DNA of 64,000 nt from Nocardia suismassiliense. Lineage in GTDB: Bacteria > Actinomycetota > Actinomycetes > Mycobacteriales > Mycobacteriaceae. The position numbers were made by a program, and so were the translations under genes. The notes under the pieces are model-generated. The model did not search any database and had not been told where the DNA came from. It worked only from the letters and a program-made list of their open reading frames with translations. This document shows, piece by piece, positions 24,439 to 34,332 of this stretch (positions within the stretch are counted from its first letter, which is position 1; every line of letters begins with the position of its first letter). The DNA is taken from positions 3,701,982 through 3,765,981 of the forward strand of contig NZ_LT985361.1 of NCBI RefSeq assembly GCF_900269665.1, written 5' to 3'.

Positions 24439-25218
24439 ATGGAAGACGAAGTGCGGCTGCGGCATTCCTCGTCGTTCGGTGCGGCGGCGCCCGCCTATGC
24501 CGAGCATCGGCCGGACTACGCGGCTGACGCGGTGCGCTGGGCGTTGGCGGCCGCGCCGGGGCTGCGGGTGCTGGATCTCGGGGCGGGGACCGGGAAGCTG
24601 ACTGGCACGCTGGTGGCGTTGGGTGCTGATGTTGTTGCGGTCGAGCCTGATTCGGCGATGTTGGCCGAGTTGCGACGTGTGCTGCCGACTGTTCGTGCCT
24701 TGTCGGGTAGTGCGGAGCAGATACCGCTACCGGATGGGTCGGTCGACGCCGTGCTCGCGGGTAATGCCATGCATTGGTTCGATATGGCCGTCGCGGGACC
24801 GGAGATAGCCAGAGTGCTTGCGCCCGAGGGTATTCTGGCTGGTTTGTGGAATGTCATGGACGACCGGGTCGACTGGGTGGCTGGGCTCGAGCGGGTCGGC
24901 GGGAGTGCGGCAATCGGTCCGCGTGACACGTTCAGCAGCTGGCGTGCCGCGACGGAGCGGTTGTACCTTCCGGCGAGTGGGTTGAATCCTCGGTTCGGGT
25001 TGCCGGAGCAGGCCGAGTTCTCGCACGGGCAGCGGCGCACGGCCGACTCTCTCGTCGCGACACTCGGAACCCGCGCGGGCGTGCTGGTTATGCCGGAGCC
25101 GGAACGACTGGCCGCGCTCGACCGTATTCGCACTTTTCTGGCGAGCAGATCGGAGACATCGAGCGGGGAGTTCACCCTGCCGTTGCTGACCGGCGTACTG
25201 CGTGTTCGGCGCCTATGA
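24439..25218 (+). CDS. Class I SAM-dependent methyltransferase
   Basis: A 259-residue enzyme of the methyltransferase-11 type. Motif I is LRVLDLGAGTGKLTGTL (around residue 41), followed by VVAVEPDSAMLAELR and ALSGSAEQIPLPDGSVDAVLAGNAMHWFD. The C-terminal half is variable and sets the substrate, which is unknown. No ribosome binding site is visible, but a -10 box places the transcript start at the ATG. It converges on the glycosyltransferase gene, with a small hairpin between them. Confidence 0.85.
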   Translation: MEDEVRLRHSSSFGAAAPAYAEHRPDYAADAVRWALAAAPGLRVLDLGAGTGKLTGTLVALGADVVAVEPDSAMLAELRRVLPTVRALSGSAEQIPLPDGSVDAVLAGNAMHWFDMAVAGPEIARVLAPEGILAGLWNVMDDRVDWVAGLERVGGSAAIGPRDTFSSWRAATERLYLPASGLNPRFGLPEQAEFSHGQRRTADSLVATLGTRAGVLVMPEPERLAALDRIRTFLASRSETSSGEFTLPLLTGVLRVRRL

Positions 25219-25222
25219 GGTA

Positions 25223-25239
25223 CACCGCGCAACGCGGTG
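25223..25239. terminator. Short hairpin between convergent genes
   Basis: CACCGCG, loop CAA, CGCGGTG: a perfect seven-base stem just after the methyltransferase stop and before the end of the convergent glycosyltransferase gene. Confidence 0.5.
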
Positions 25240-25253
25240 AGATGCCCTGCGGG

Positions 25254-26471
25254 TCAGGACATACGATCTGCCATGGCCGGGATATGTGGGGGAAGAGCCT
25301 CTTCGATGAGGTCGGCGGCTCGCATGGTGCCGCCTTCAGCTCGCGCGGCGGCGCGCAACTGTGCTGCGCGGTTGGCCACCTCGGGGTCGGAGATCAAGTC
25401 GTGCAGTGCCTCTCGTAGTTTTTCGGCGGTGGCCTCCTGGGTGTCGATGCGGCGGGCCACACCCAGTTCGACGAGTCGGTCTGCGTTGAGGAACTGCTCG
25501 GCGGCCTGCGGCACGGCGATCATCGGAACGCCGGCCAACAGGCCTTCGCCGCAGCCGCCCATGCCGGCATGGGTGACGAAGGCGTCGGCCTGTTCCAGGA
25601 TCGCCCGCTGCGGAACCCAGGAGTGCACTTCGATGTTGGCGGGGATGTCGCCGAGTTCTCGCGGGTCGGTGTGCTTGCCGATCTGTAGCACAACGTGCCA
25701 GCCGGGCAGGGCTCCGTACGCTTGCAGGCACTGGCGGTAGAACGCCGGTTGGCGGGTGTAGGCCGAGCCCAGCGAGATCAGCAGGACCTTCTTCGCCGCG
25801 GCCGGGCGGACCCAGCTCGTAGTGTCGCCGCGGGTGCCGAAGCAGGGTCCCACGAATGTCACCACCCCGGAATCGACGTCATCGGCGTGCGGGTGCATCG
25901 CCCGGGGTATCAGGGCCAGGGCACGGTCGGGCAGGCCGGAGAACGCGTCCACGTCGGTGGTTGCCGCACCGCAATCGGTAAGCCACCGTGCGAATTTCAC
26001 GCGGTAGGCGTCGGCGCCCGGCAACTGCCACAGGGGTGCCGCCACCTCCTGGTCGTAGCCTTGCCAAGCTACGAACGTGGGCGACAACTGGACTACCGGG
26101 CGACCCTGCGCTTCGGCGAGGGCACGCCCGGCGTAGGCGCCGATGTCATACAGGTAGAGGTCCGCTGGGTCGGGGTCGTAGGCCGCGTGTAGTTGCGGGA
26201 GCGCTTGCACGGCGTTGTCGAGAAACAGGTTCATCACCGCGACGGGATCGTCGGGCCAGTTGTTGTCGGCGACCGGCAGCGCAGACGTGCACGAAACCAG
26301 TTCGGCGCCTGCCCCGGTAATCAAGTCGGCGACGGCCGGGTCGTTGGCGTAGCTCACCCGATGGCCACGGGCAACCAGCTCACGGATGAGCTCCAGGCTC
26401 GGCAGGACATGGCTGACTATGGGGATGCCGACCATCGCGATATGGGCTGGGCGAGAGGGCATTTCACTCAT
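25254..26471 (-). CDS. Macrolide-type UDP-glycosyltransferase (MGT/Rgt-like)
   Basis: A 405-residue GT-B fold glycosyltransferase. The N-terminal acceptor half starts with HIAMVGIPIVSHVLPSLELI. The C-terminal half has the nucleotide-sugar signature VHSWVPQRAILEQADAFVTHAGMGGCGEGLLAGVPMIAVPQAAEQFLNA. Close relatives inactivate macrolides or rifamycins by adding a sugar. It is the last gene of an ABC-F/Vat/MGT operon and overlaps the Vat stop (ATGA), which supports a resistance role. A rifamycin target, as for the Nocardia Rgt enzymes, is an alternative to a macrolide. Confidence 0.85.
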   Translation of the reverse strand: MSEMPSRPAHIAMVGIPIVSHVLPSLELIRELVARGHRVSYANDPAVADLITGAGAELVSCTSALPVADNNWPDDPVAVMNLFLDNAVQALPQLHAAYDPDPADLYLYDIGAYAGRALAEAQGRPVVQLSPTFVAWQGYDQEVAAPLWQLPGADAYRVKFARWLTDCGAATTDVDAFSGLPDRALALIPRAMHPHADDVDSGVVTFVGPCFGTRGDTTSWVRPAAAKKVLLISLGSAYTRQPAFYRQCLQAYGALPGWHVVLQIGKHTDPRELGDIPANIEVHSWVPQRAILEQADAFVTHAGMGGCGEGLLAGVPMIAVPQAAEQFLNADRLVELGVARRIDTQEATAEKLREALHDLISDPEVANRAAQLRAAARAEGGTMRAADLIEEALPPHIPAMADRMS

Positions 26472-27121
26472 TTCAGAATCTCGGCGGCGGCTTCCAGGTC
26501 AGTGATGCTGCCGGACATGATGGTCGGCACGTGGTCGGTGAGGTGGTCGAGGGGCCAGTCCCACCAGGCGACCGCCAGCAGGCGGGCGATGTCCTCGTCG
26601 TTGTATCGGTTGCGGATGAGGCGGGCTGGGTTGCCACCGACGATGCCGTAGTCGGGTACGTCGCCGACGACCACGGATCCGGTGCTGATGATGGCGCCGT
26701 GGCCGATTCGCACGCCGGGCATGACGGTGGCGCCGTTGCCGAACCAGACATCGTTGCCGACGATGGTGTCGCCTCGGCTGGGGAGGCCGGTGAGTAGGTC
26801 GAAGTGGTTCGACCATGAGCCGCCCATGGTGGGGAAGGGGAAGGTGGAGGGGCCGTCCATGCGGTGATTGGCGCCGTTCATGATGAAGCGGACGCCGGTG
26901 CCGAGGGCGCAGAACTTTCCGATGATCAGTTTCTCGGGTCCGTAGTGGTAGAGCACATTTCGGGTTTCGAAGGTGGTCGGGTCGTCCGGATCGTCGTAGT
27001 AGGAGAACTCGCCGACCTCGATGAGCGGTGAGGTGACGAGCGGCTTCAGCAGGACCACGCGTGGCTGGCCTGGCATGGGGTGCAACACCATTGGGTCTGC
27101 GGGGACGGGGCTGTCGGGCAC
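26468..27121 (-). CDS. Vat/CatB-like xenobiotic O-acetyltransferase
   Basis: A 217-residue left-handed beta-helix acetyltransferase. Diagnostic stretches are NVLYHYGPEKLIIGKFCALG, then FIMNGANHRMDG with the catalytic His, followed by hexapeptide turns (IVGNDVWFGNGATVMPGVRIGHGAII) and VGGNPARLIR. Family members O-acetylate streptogramin A or chloramphenicol. The GTG at 27121 is chosen because GAAGGAG lies six bases before it and the gene then starts 25 bases after the ABC-F stop. Being between ABC-F and a macrolide glycosyltransferase favours streptogramin resistance. Confidence 0.85.
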   Translation of the reverse strand: MPDSPVPADPMVLHPMPGQPRVVLLKPLVTSPLIEVGEFSYYDDPDDPTTFETRNVLYHYGPEKLIIGKFCALGTGVRFIMNGANHRMDGPSTFPFPTMGGSWSNHFDLLTGLPSRGDTIVGNDVWFGNGATVMPGVRIGHGAIISTGSVVVGDVPDYGIVGGNPARLIRNRYNDEDIARLLAVAWWDWPLDHLTDHVPTIMSGSITDLEAAAEILK

Positions 27122-27146
27122 GCGAAACTCCTTCGGGGGTATGGGA

Positions 27147-28754
<1,608 letters not shown>

Positions 28755-28763
28755 GTGCACTCT

Positions 28764-28822
28764 CCGAAGCGTTCGAGGACGACACGGTCAGCAGGGACCG
28801 CAGGGTCGGGGAAACACTTCGG
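28764..28822 (-). promoter_or_regulatory. Hairpin over the ABC-F ribosome binding site (attenuator candidate)
   Basis: On the transcript strand CCGAAGTGTT (28822-28813) pairs with AACGCTTCGG (28773-28764), ten pairs with one G-U, loop 39 bases. The 3' arm runs into the GGAGA site of the ABC-F gene. A smaller stem CGGTC/GACCG lies in the loop, giving an alternative fold. This fits translational attenuation by antibiotic-stalled ribosomes. Confidence 0.5.
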
Positions 28823-28911
28823 AAGAACATCGGCACCCTCACTTAATACGACGACTGTCGCACTAAGGTATCGTGAGTGCTCCATCCCGTCAAGCAATCG
28901 GACTGCCGACC

Positions 28912-29553
28912 ATGAATTCCGCACCTCCACCGGCCCGTCGCCCGGGTGGGCGAACCGCCCGCATCCGTGACCAAGTGCTCGAAGCGGTCAGCGCGGAGCT
29001 GACCGAACATGGTTACGACGCGCTGAGCATCGATGCCATCGCCGCGCGGTCGGGCGTGCATCGCGCGACGGTGTATCGCCGCTGGCACGATGTCGGCGGG
29101 CTGCTCGCCGACGTCTTCGATGCGGCGACCCAGCAGCCGTGGGAACCGCGCGACACCGGTTCGCTCCGTGGAGATTTGGCGGCGCTCAACCAGGAGATCC
29201 AGGACTCGCTGAGCGAGGAGTCCTCGATCGCGGTGGCGCTGATCGCGGTGTCGTTCCGGTCGGAGGAAGCCGCTCGCGCGCTACGGCGATTGTGGGAGGA
29301 CCGATATGCGCAGTCCGAGATCATCATTCAGCGCGCGGTGCAGCGCGGCGAACTCGCGCCCGAGGTCGACGCGCGTGCATTGCTGATCGCCGCCACCGCA
29401 CCGCTCTACCACCAATTGGTGCTGCTGCGCACGCCACCTGATCCGGATTTGCCGGATCGTGCGGCCGTCAGTGCTGCGCTTGCCGCAGCGGCGGGCGCTT
29501 TCGCTCCGTGGGCAGACGCATTCACCGCTCCGCGCTCAGCGGGTACCGACTGA
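28912..29553 (+). CDS. TetR-family regulator
   Basis: A 213-residue repressor. The N-terminal HTH is IRDQVLEAVSAELTEHGYDALSIDAIAARSGVHRATVYRRW; the remainder is a helical ligand-binding domain of the TetR_C type. GTG at 28873 is another possible start. It is transcribed away from the resistance operon with about 150 bases between, so it may control that operon and itself. Its stop codon touches the end of the convergent folE gene. Confidence 0.85.
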   Translation: MNSAPPPARRPGGRTARIRDQVLEAVSAELTEHGYDALSIDAIAARSGVHRATVYRRWHDVGGLLADVFDAATQQPWEPRDTGSLRGDLAALNQEIQDSLSEESSIAVALIAVSFRSEEAARALRRLWEDRYAQSEIIIQRAVQRGELAPEVDARALLIAATAPLYHQLVLLRTPPDPDLPDRAAVSAALAAAAGAFAPWADAFTAPRSAGTD

Positions 29554-30150
29554 TCAGGTGTTGACGCCGGCGAGCGCGAAGAATTCCTGGCGCGAACGCG
29601 GGTCCTCGCGCAGCGTGCCGAGCAGCGTGGAAGTCACGGTGGCCGACCCGATCGATTGCACCCCGCGCAGGGTCATGCAACTGTGTTCGGCCTGGATGAC
29701 GACGCCGACCCCGCGCGGCCGCAGGTGTTCGGCGAGCCAATCGGCGATCTGCTTGGTCAGCCGTTCCTGCAACTGCGGCCGGCAAGCGAAATGCTCTGCC
29801 ACCCTGGCGAGTTTGGACAGTCCGATGATGCGCTCGCCGGGCAGATAGCCGATGTGCGCGGTGCCCACGAATGGCAGCAGATGGTGCTCGCACACCGATC
29901 GCAGTGCGACGTTGCGGACCAGGATGAGCTCGTCGTAGTTCTCGTCGTTGGGGAAGGTGGTCAGATCGAAGGCGCGAGGGGTGAACAACTCGGCGTAGCC
30001 CTGTGCCATGCGGCGGGGCGTGTCGCGCAGGCTTTCGGAGTCGAGTGCGATCCCGAGGGCTTCGAGAAAGGCGGCCGCCGCGTTTTCGGCCGCCGCCATG
30101 TCCCTGCCCGGTGCCTGATGGAGAACACGCAGTGTCGCTTGCGAGCCCAT
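29554..30150 (-). CDS. folE: GTP cyclohydrolase I
   Basis: A 198-residue enzyme that converts GTP to dihydroneopterin triphosphate, the first step of folate and pterin synthesis. Zinc ligands are Cys and His in SVCEHHLLPFVG and Cys in EHSCMTLRGV. IGLSKLARVAEHFACRPQLQERLTKQIADWL is the standard core. ATG 30150 is preceded by GGAAGGA. It stands apart from other folate genes, so it may be a second copy serving a pterin cofactor or folate under special conditions. Complete domain, no oddity. Confidence 0.92.
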   Translation of the reverse strand: MGSQATLRVLHQAPGRDMAAAENAAAAFLEALGIALDSESLRDTPRRMAQGYAELFTPRAFDLTTFPNDENYDELILVRNVALRSVCEHHLLPFVGTAHIGYLPGERIIGLSKLARVAEHFACRPQLQERLTKQIADWLAEHLRPRGVGVVIQAEHSCMTLRGVQSIGSATVTSTLLGTLREDPRSRQEFFALAGVNT

Positions 30151-30179
30151 GGAGTTCCTTCCGCGAAAAACTAGGTGCG

Positions 30180-30219
30180 GTCCACCTGGCGACGCCGGAA
30201 TGGGCATCGCCAGGTGGAC
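30180..30219. terminator. 13-bp hairpin between DoxX-like gene and folE
   Basis: GTCCACCTGGCGA (30180-30192) and TCGCCAGGTGGAC (30207-30219) form a perfect stem with a 14-base loop, about 40 bases after the stop of the DoxX-like gene. It probably separates that transcript from folE. Confidence 0.7.
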
Positions 30220-30260
30220 GATGTGATTACTGGAGTACGCAGGGGCGCAACGGGTTCCGG

Positions 30261-30737
30261 TCAGGCGGCGCTGAGTTTGCCTGCGGGCGCGGTGCGTCGA
30301 TGCCAGGCCGGGTCGTAGACGAAGGCCAACCGGCCCAAGGTGAGTGCGGCGAGCAGCAGGCCGAAATCGCGCAATGCGACGTCGTAGAAACCCGGGTAGG
30401 TCAGCAAGTTGAGCACGATGCCGGCGAGCCAGGCGGCGACCACGAAGGCGGCGTAGCGCGGTTTGACCGCGACGGCCAGGCCTGCGGCGATCTCGATCGC
30501 CCCGACGATCCACATCGTCTGCTGTGTGGTGAAGGGGGCGAAGTCGATGATCCACGGCGCCAAGTAGTTCTCCCAGGTGGTGAGCACATTGGTGAACTTG
30601 TCGAGGCCGAAGGCGATCGGCAGCACGGTGAAACCGATCCGCAGCAGCAGGAACGCGCCGTACGCGGGTTCGCTGCGCGCGCGTTGCACAGCTTCCCCGA
30701 GGTTGCGGGGAGAGGGGAGCGAGGTCGAAGCGTTCAT
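30261..30737 (-). CDS. DoxX-like membrane protein
   Basis: A 158-residue membrane protein with four helices. GAFLLLRIGFTVLPIAFGLDKFTNVL and IVGAIEIAAGLAVAVKPRYAAFVVAAWLAGIVLNLLTYPGF resemble the DoxX/DoxD group. It is divergent from an HTH regulator at 30830. A TTGACA is visible near 30800-30805 on this strand as a possible -35. A redox role for the DoxX type is general knowledge; nothing here sets the substrate. The pair regulator/DoxX-like gene is probably one functional unit. Confidence 0.75.
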   Translation of the reverse strand: MNASTSLPSPRNLGEAVQRARSEPAYGAFLLLRIGFTVLPIAFGLDKFTNVLTTWENYLAPWIIDFAPFTTQQTMWIVGAIEIAAGLAVAVKPRYAAFVVAAWLAGIVLNLLTYPGFYDVALRDFGLLLAALTLGRLAFVYDPAWHRRTAPAGKLSAA

Positions 30738-30829
30738 CACGGAAACCCTTCTGTAAGAATAATGATATGTGTTTTTAGAGTCTGCCCTCGACGCTTATTT
30801 GTCAATACTGGTTGGTGTTAGAGTTGGGC

Positions 30830-31501
30830 ATGCCTACTCCGCGTTCCGGCGTTCCAGCGGTTCTGGCGGCGCTCAGCAACCTCGACGACCCGGTGCGGCG
30901 CAAGCTCTACGAGCATGTGATCGAGAGCGACGCGCCCGTCTCACGCGAGCAGGCTGCTGCGGCCGCCGGAATCGGCCGGACACTGGCGGCCTATCACCTG
31001 GACAAACTGGCCGAGGCCGAGCTGGTGACGGTCAGTTACCGGCGCCCGGCCGGTCGTGGCGGGCCCGGTGCGGGGCGGCCGGCGAAGTTCTATGCCCGGG
31101 CCACGAAGGAGATTGCGTTCACCGCGCCACCGCGCGACTACGAGCTGCTGGCCCGGTTGATGGTTTCCTCGGTCGAGCAGGACGACAGCGGTGCCGTGCG
31201 CACGGCGGTGCACGAGGCCGCACTCGCCGAAGGGAGGCGTGCGGCCGCGGCCAGCGGTGGGGACCTGCTGGCCGCGTTGTGGAGTTGCGGGTACTTGCCC
31301 CAGGTCGACGACGCTCGTATCAATCTACGCAACTGCCCTTTTCATCTGGTTGCGCAGGACCATCGGGAGCTGGTGTGCGGGCTGAACTTGCGGTTGATCG
31401 AGGGCGCGATCGCCGGGAGTACCCAGCCCGACGCGTGCGCGGAATTGGAGCCGCATCCGGATCGCTGTTGCGTGGTCGTGCACCCGGCCGGTCCTAGGTA
31501 A
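30830..31501 (+). CDS. Winged-helix regulator with C-terminal cysteine cluster
   Basis: A 223-residue regulator. The N-terminal ArsR/MarR-like winged helix includes LDDPVRRKLYEHVIESDAPVSREQAAAAAGIGRTLAAYHLDKLAEAELV. The C-terminal part has five Cys: NC-x13-C, then DAC, DRCC, a pattern reminiscent of iron-sulfur regulators of the SufR group, though spacing differs. It may sense iron-sulfur status or redox and control the divergent DoxX-like gene. A -10-like TAGAGT ends five bases before ATG 30830, fitting a leaderless transcript. Confidence 0.75.
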   Translation: MPTPRSGVPAVLAALSNLDDPVRRKLYEHVIESDAPVSREQAAAAAGIGRTLAAYHLDKLAEAELVTVSYRRPAGRGGPGAGRPAKFYARATKEIAFTAPPRDYELLARLMVSSVEQDDSGAVRTAVHEAALAEGRRAAAASGGDLLAALWSCGYLPQVDDARINLRNCPFHLVAQDHRELVCGLNLRLIEGAIAGSTQPDACAELEPHPDRCCVVVHPAGPR

Positions 31502-31609
31502 CGCGTAGACCCCTCGAATACCGGCCAGGAACTTCTACGCGTCGAGGTGTTCGCAGCGCGGATGCGGGTATGCCGCGAGCTGAGGACGTTCTCGGACCGA
31601 GGAGTTCAG

Positions 31610-32695
31610 ATGCGTGTCGTCGTAACGGGTGCCACCGGAAATGTCGGAACGGGCGTGGTCGACGCACTGGCCGCGGATCCGGAAGTCACGTCGATTCTCG
31701 GACTCGCGCGCCGCAAGGCAGACCGTGCCGTGCCCAAGACGGAATGGGCCGCGGCCGACGTCCGGACCGACGATCTGGGTGCGCTGTTCCGCGGCGCGGA
31801 CGCGGTGGTCCATCTCGCCTGGCTGTTCCAGCCGACGCACCAGCCGACGGTGACCTGGGAGACGAATGCCATCGGCAGTTCCCGAGTGCTGGAAGCTGTT
31901 GCTGCCGAACGGGTTCCGGCATTGGTGTATGCGTCCTCGGTAGGCGCCTACTCCCCGCGGCGCGACGAACGGCCGGTCACCGAGAGTTGGCCGACCAATG
32001 GCTGGCCGTGGGCCGGCTACACGCGCGAAAAGGCCTACGTCGAGCGCCTCCTGGACACCTTCGAACAACAGCACCCACAGTGCCGGGTAGTACGGCTGCG
32101 CCCCGCGTTCATTTTCCAGCGTGGCTCCGCAAGCGCGCAACGACGCCTGTTCGCCGGTCCACTACTGCCCAACCGGTTGGTGCGCCCGGACCTGATCCCG
32201 GTCCTGCCCGATATCCCGGAACTGCTGTTCCAAGCCGTGCACACCGCCGACGCGGGCGAGGCCTTCCGGCTCGCCGTCACCCGAAAGGTGGCCGGACCCT
32301 TCAACATCGCCGCCGACCCGGTACTCGACACCGCACGCCTGAGCGAACTACTCGGCGCACGCCGAGTACGCGTACCCACCCGCCTGCTACGCTCCGGACT
32401 CGCGGCCGCCTGGCTCCTCCGCCTGCTCCCCGTGTCACCCCAGCTACTCGACGCGTTTCTGCGAATTCCGGTGCTCGACACCACACGAGCACACACCGAA
32501 CTCGGATGGCAGCCGCACCACAGCTCCCTGGACGCGGTACGGGAGCTGCTGGAAGGCATCCGCACGTCGGCGGCCATCGACACTCCACCGCTGGCCCGCC
32601 ACGCAGGTGGCCCGCTGCGTATCGACGAATTCGCTTCCGGCGTAGGCGGTTCGGACCCGGTCGACCGCTCCGCGGCAAACTCGCATCGCTCTTGA
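31610..32695 (+). CDS. NAD-dependent epimerase/dehydratase (extended SDR)
   Basis: A 361-residue Rossmann enzyme. Cofactor motif GATGNVGTGV is at the N-terminus; YASSVGAYSP and GYTREKAYVE give the catalytic Ser/Tyr-x3-Lys. The C-terminal substrate domain continues through FNIAADPVLD and ends in a Pro/Gly-rich tail of ~30 residues. Substrate probably a sugar nucleotide or steroid-like alcohol; undecided. ATG 31610 has GAGGAG five bases before it. A strong hairpin lies downstream. Confidence 0.85.
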   Translation: MRVVVTGATGNVGTGVVDALAADPEVTSILGLARRKADRAVPKTEWAAADVRTDDLGALFRGADAVVHLAWLFQPTHQPTVTWETNAIGSSRVLEAVAAERVPALVYASSVGAYSPRRDERPVTESWPTNGWPWAGYTREKAYVERLLDTFEQQHPQCRVVRLRPAFIFQRGSASAQRRLFAGPLLPNRLVRPDLIPVLPDIPELLFQAVHTADAGEAFRLAVTRKVAGPFNIAADPVLDTARLSELLGARRVRVPTRLLRSGLAAAWLLRLLPVSPQLLDAFLRIPVLDTTRAHTELGWQPHHSSLDAVRELLEGIRTSAAIDTPPLARHAGGPLRIDEFASGVGGSDPVDRSAANSHRS

Positions 32696-32748
32696 ACGAG
32701 GTCGCGCTGCACCGATCGTATGGAGACCTTTCGCCTGCGACGCATGAC

Positions 32749-32781
32749 GTCGCCGTCATCCCAGGTCGGGATGACGGCGAC
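32749..32781. terminator. Bidirectional hairpin terminator
   Basis: GTCGCCGTCATCCC (32749-32762) and GGGATGACGGCGAC (32768-32781): perfect 14-pair stem, five-base loop, placed between convergent epimerase and hydrolase genes. Confidence 0.85.
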
Positions 32782-32812
32782 GAGTGTCGAAGCTATAGGG
32801 GTGGAGAGGGAT

Positions 32813-33643
32813 TCAGCTGGTTTTGGCTGCGGCGGTCTCGATGAGGTCGACTACGGCTTGGGGTTGGGAGAGGGCGATGGCGTGGCTGCCGGCGTGCTCG
32901 ACGACGGTGGCGTTGATGCGGGTGGCCATTTGGCGCTGGCCGTCCGGGGGGATCATGCGGTCGTCTTTCGCTACCAGGGTCCAGCTGGGGAGGGTTTTCC
33001 AGGCGGGTTCGGCGGATGGTTCGGTGAAGGAGGCGACGGCGATGGGGCGTTGGCCTGCGGCGAGGACGGCGGCGTCGGTGGCGGGGAGGTCCTGGGCGAA
33101 GAATTCGCCGAACTTGTCGGGGGCGATGGTCAGTTCGGGGGCGTTGCCCTTGCCGTCGGGGAGTGGATATTCGTGGGGCACCGAGATTTTGGTGGCGGGG
33201 CCGCCGAAGCGTCCGTCGAGCTCGCCGAGGCTCTCGCCGCGATCGGGGGCGAATGCGGCGATGTACACCAGGCCGGCTGCCTTCGGGGATCCGGTGGCGG
33301 CATTGGTGATGACCGCGCCGCCGTAGGAGTGGCCGACCACGATGGTCTTGCCGGGCATGCCGTCCAAAACCCCTCGGATATAGGCGGAGTCGTAGGTGAG
33401 GCCGCGCAGCGGGACGGCGGCGGTGGTGACCTGGTAGCCGTCGCGTTGCAGCTTTTCGGCGACCTTGGTCCAGCTCGAACCGTCGGCGAACGCGCCGTGT
33501 ACGAGCAGGACCGAAGGCTTGTCCACCGGCTGCTCGATCGCGGGCTTGTCGGCCTTGGCCGAACACGCGGTGACCGCCATGCTCAGCGCGACGGCCATGC
33601 CGATCAGCAGCGTGCGTCCGAGTCGAATTCCTTTGGTACTCAT
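32813..33643 (-). CDS. Alpha/beta hydrolase lipoprotein
   Basis: A 276-residue exported lipoprotein. The signal ends in VTACS near residue 27. The hydrolase fold shows VLLVHGAFADGSSW (oxyanion region), the nucleophile elbow GHSYGG, an acid in VAKDDRMIPP and His in HAGSHAIALSQP. Such proteins are esterases or related hydrolases with small substrates. It is followed downstream only by a terminator and preceded by the reductase gene 50 bases upstream on the same strand. Confidence 0.85.
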   Translation of the reverse strand: MSTKGIRLGRTLLIGMAVALSMAVTACSAKADKPAIEQPVDKPSVLLVHGAFADGSSWTKVAEKLQRDGYQVTTAAVPLRGLTYDSAYIRGVLDGMPGKTIVVGHSYGGAVITNAATGSPKAAGLVYIAAFAPDRGESLGELDGRFGGPATKISVPHEYPLPDGKGNAPELTIAPDKFGEFFAQDLPATDAAVLAAGQRPIAVASFTEPSAEPAWKTLPSWTLVAKDDRMIPPDGQRQMATRINATVVEHAGSHAIALSQPQAVVDLIETAAAKTS

Positions 33644-33693
33644 GGTCGATCAGCCTTCCTGGCAAATATGGGGATGGGGGATTGGAGTGAGCA

Positions 33694-34332
33694 TCACAGC
33701 GCGGCGAGCGCTTCCGTCCGGTTCACTGTCTTGCCCAGTGCGCCGAACTCATGCAGGTCGCCGAAGACCTCGATGCGGATCGACTGGTCGAGGCCGCCGA
33801 TGGCGACGGGGTCGAAGCCTGCCGCGGTGATCAGTTCGGCAACGACCTTGCCCGCCGCTTCGTCGTCGGCGGCGTAGAACCCGACGGCGCGATCCGGCGC
33901 CCTGCGGGAGGCGGATCCGAGCGTCTCGGCGGAGAGGGTGCCGAACGCTTTGACCAGGTGGGCGTCCGTGGGGACGAGGGCGGCCAGAATCTGCCCGGCG
34001 GATTCGTCGGCGGCGATCGTTTTGACGAATCCGCCGTTGCCGTCCGGTGCGATCGGATTGGACGGGTCCACCAGGATTTTTCCGGACAGCCGGTCCCCGT
34101 ACTCGGCGAGCAGTTGCTTTGTCGTATCGAGCCAGACGGCGAAGATGATCACGTCCGCCCGGTCGACGGCCTGGTCGACGGTGACCGCCGTGGCGCGCTC
34201 GCCCAAGGCCTGGGCGAGGGTCTGCGCGTCGGCGAGATCGTTGCCTGCGAGCAGCAGGTCCGCACCGCCCGCGACGAGGTCTGCCGCCAGGCGGCTGCCG
34301 ATGTTTCCGGTGCCGATAATTGCGGTAGTCAT
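33694..34332 (-). CDS. F420/NADP oxidoreductase-like Rossmann protein
   Basis: A 212-residue protein with an N-terminal nucleotide-binding fold, TTAIIGTGNIGSRLAADLVAGG, and the pattern of the NADPH-dependent F420 reductase-like group (ADVIIFAVWLDTTKQL, KILVDPSNPI, HLVKAFGTLSAETL). It reduces or oxidises an unknown partner using NADP(H). ATG 34332 overlaps the stop of the monooxygenase-domain gene (ATGA). It probably belongs to the operon running from the ALDH gene down to the hydrolase. Confidence 0.82.
   Translation of the reverse strand: MTTAIIGTGNIGSRLAADLVAGGADLLLAGNDLADAQTLAQALGERATAVTVDQAVDRADVIIFAVWLDTTKQLLAEYGDRLSGKILVDPSNPIAPDGNGGFVKTIAADESAGQILAALVPTDAHLVKAFGTLSAETLGSASRRAPDRAVGFYAADDEAAGKVVAELITAAGFDPVAIGGLDQSIRIEVFGDLHEFGALGKTVNRTEALAAL

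Noticed and set aside
31501..31542. Terminator from the repeat ACGCGTAGA/TCTACGCGT
   Set aside because: Nine-base arms with a 24-base loop and no T-run; too weak to call.
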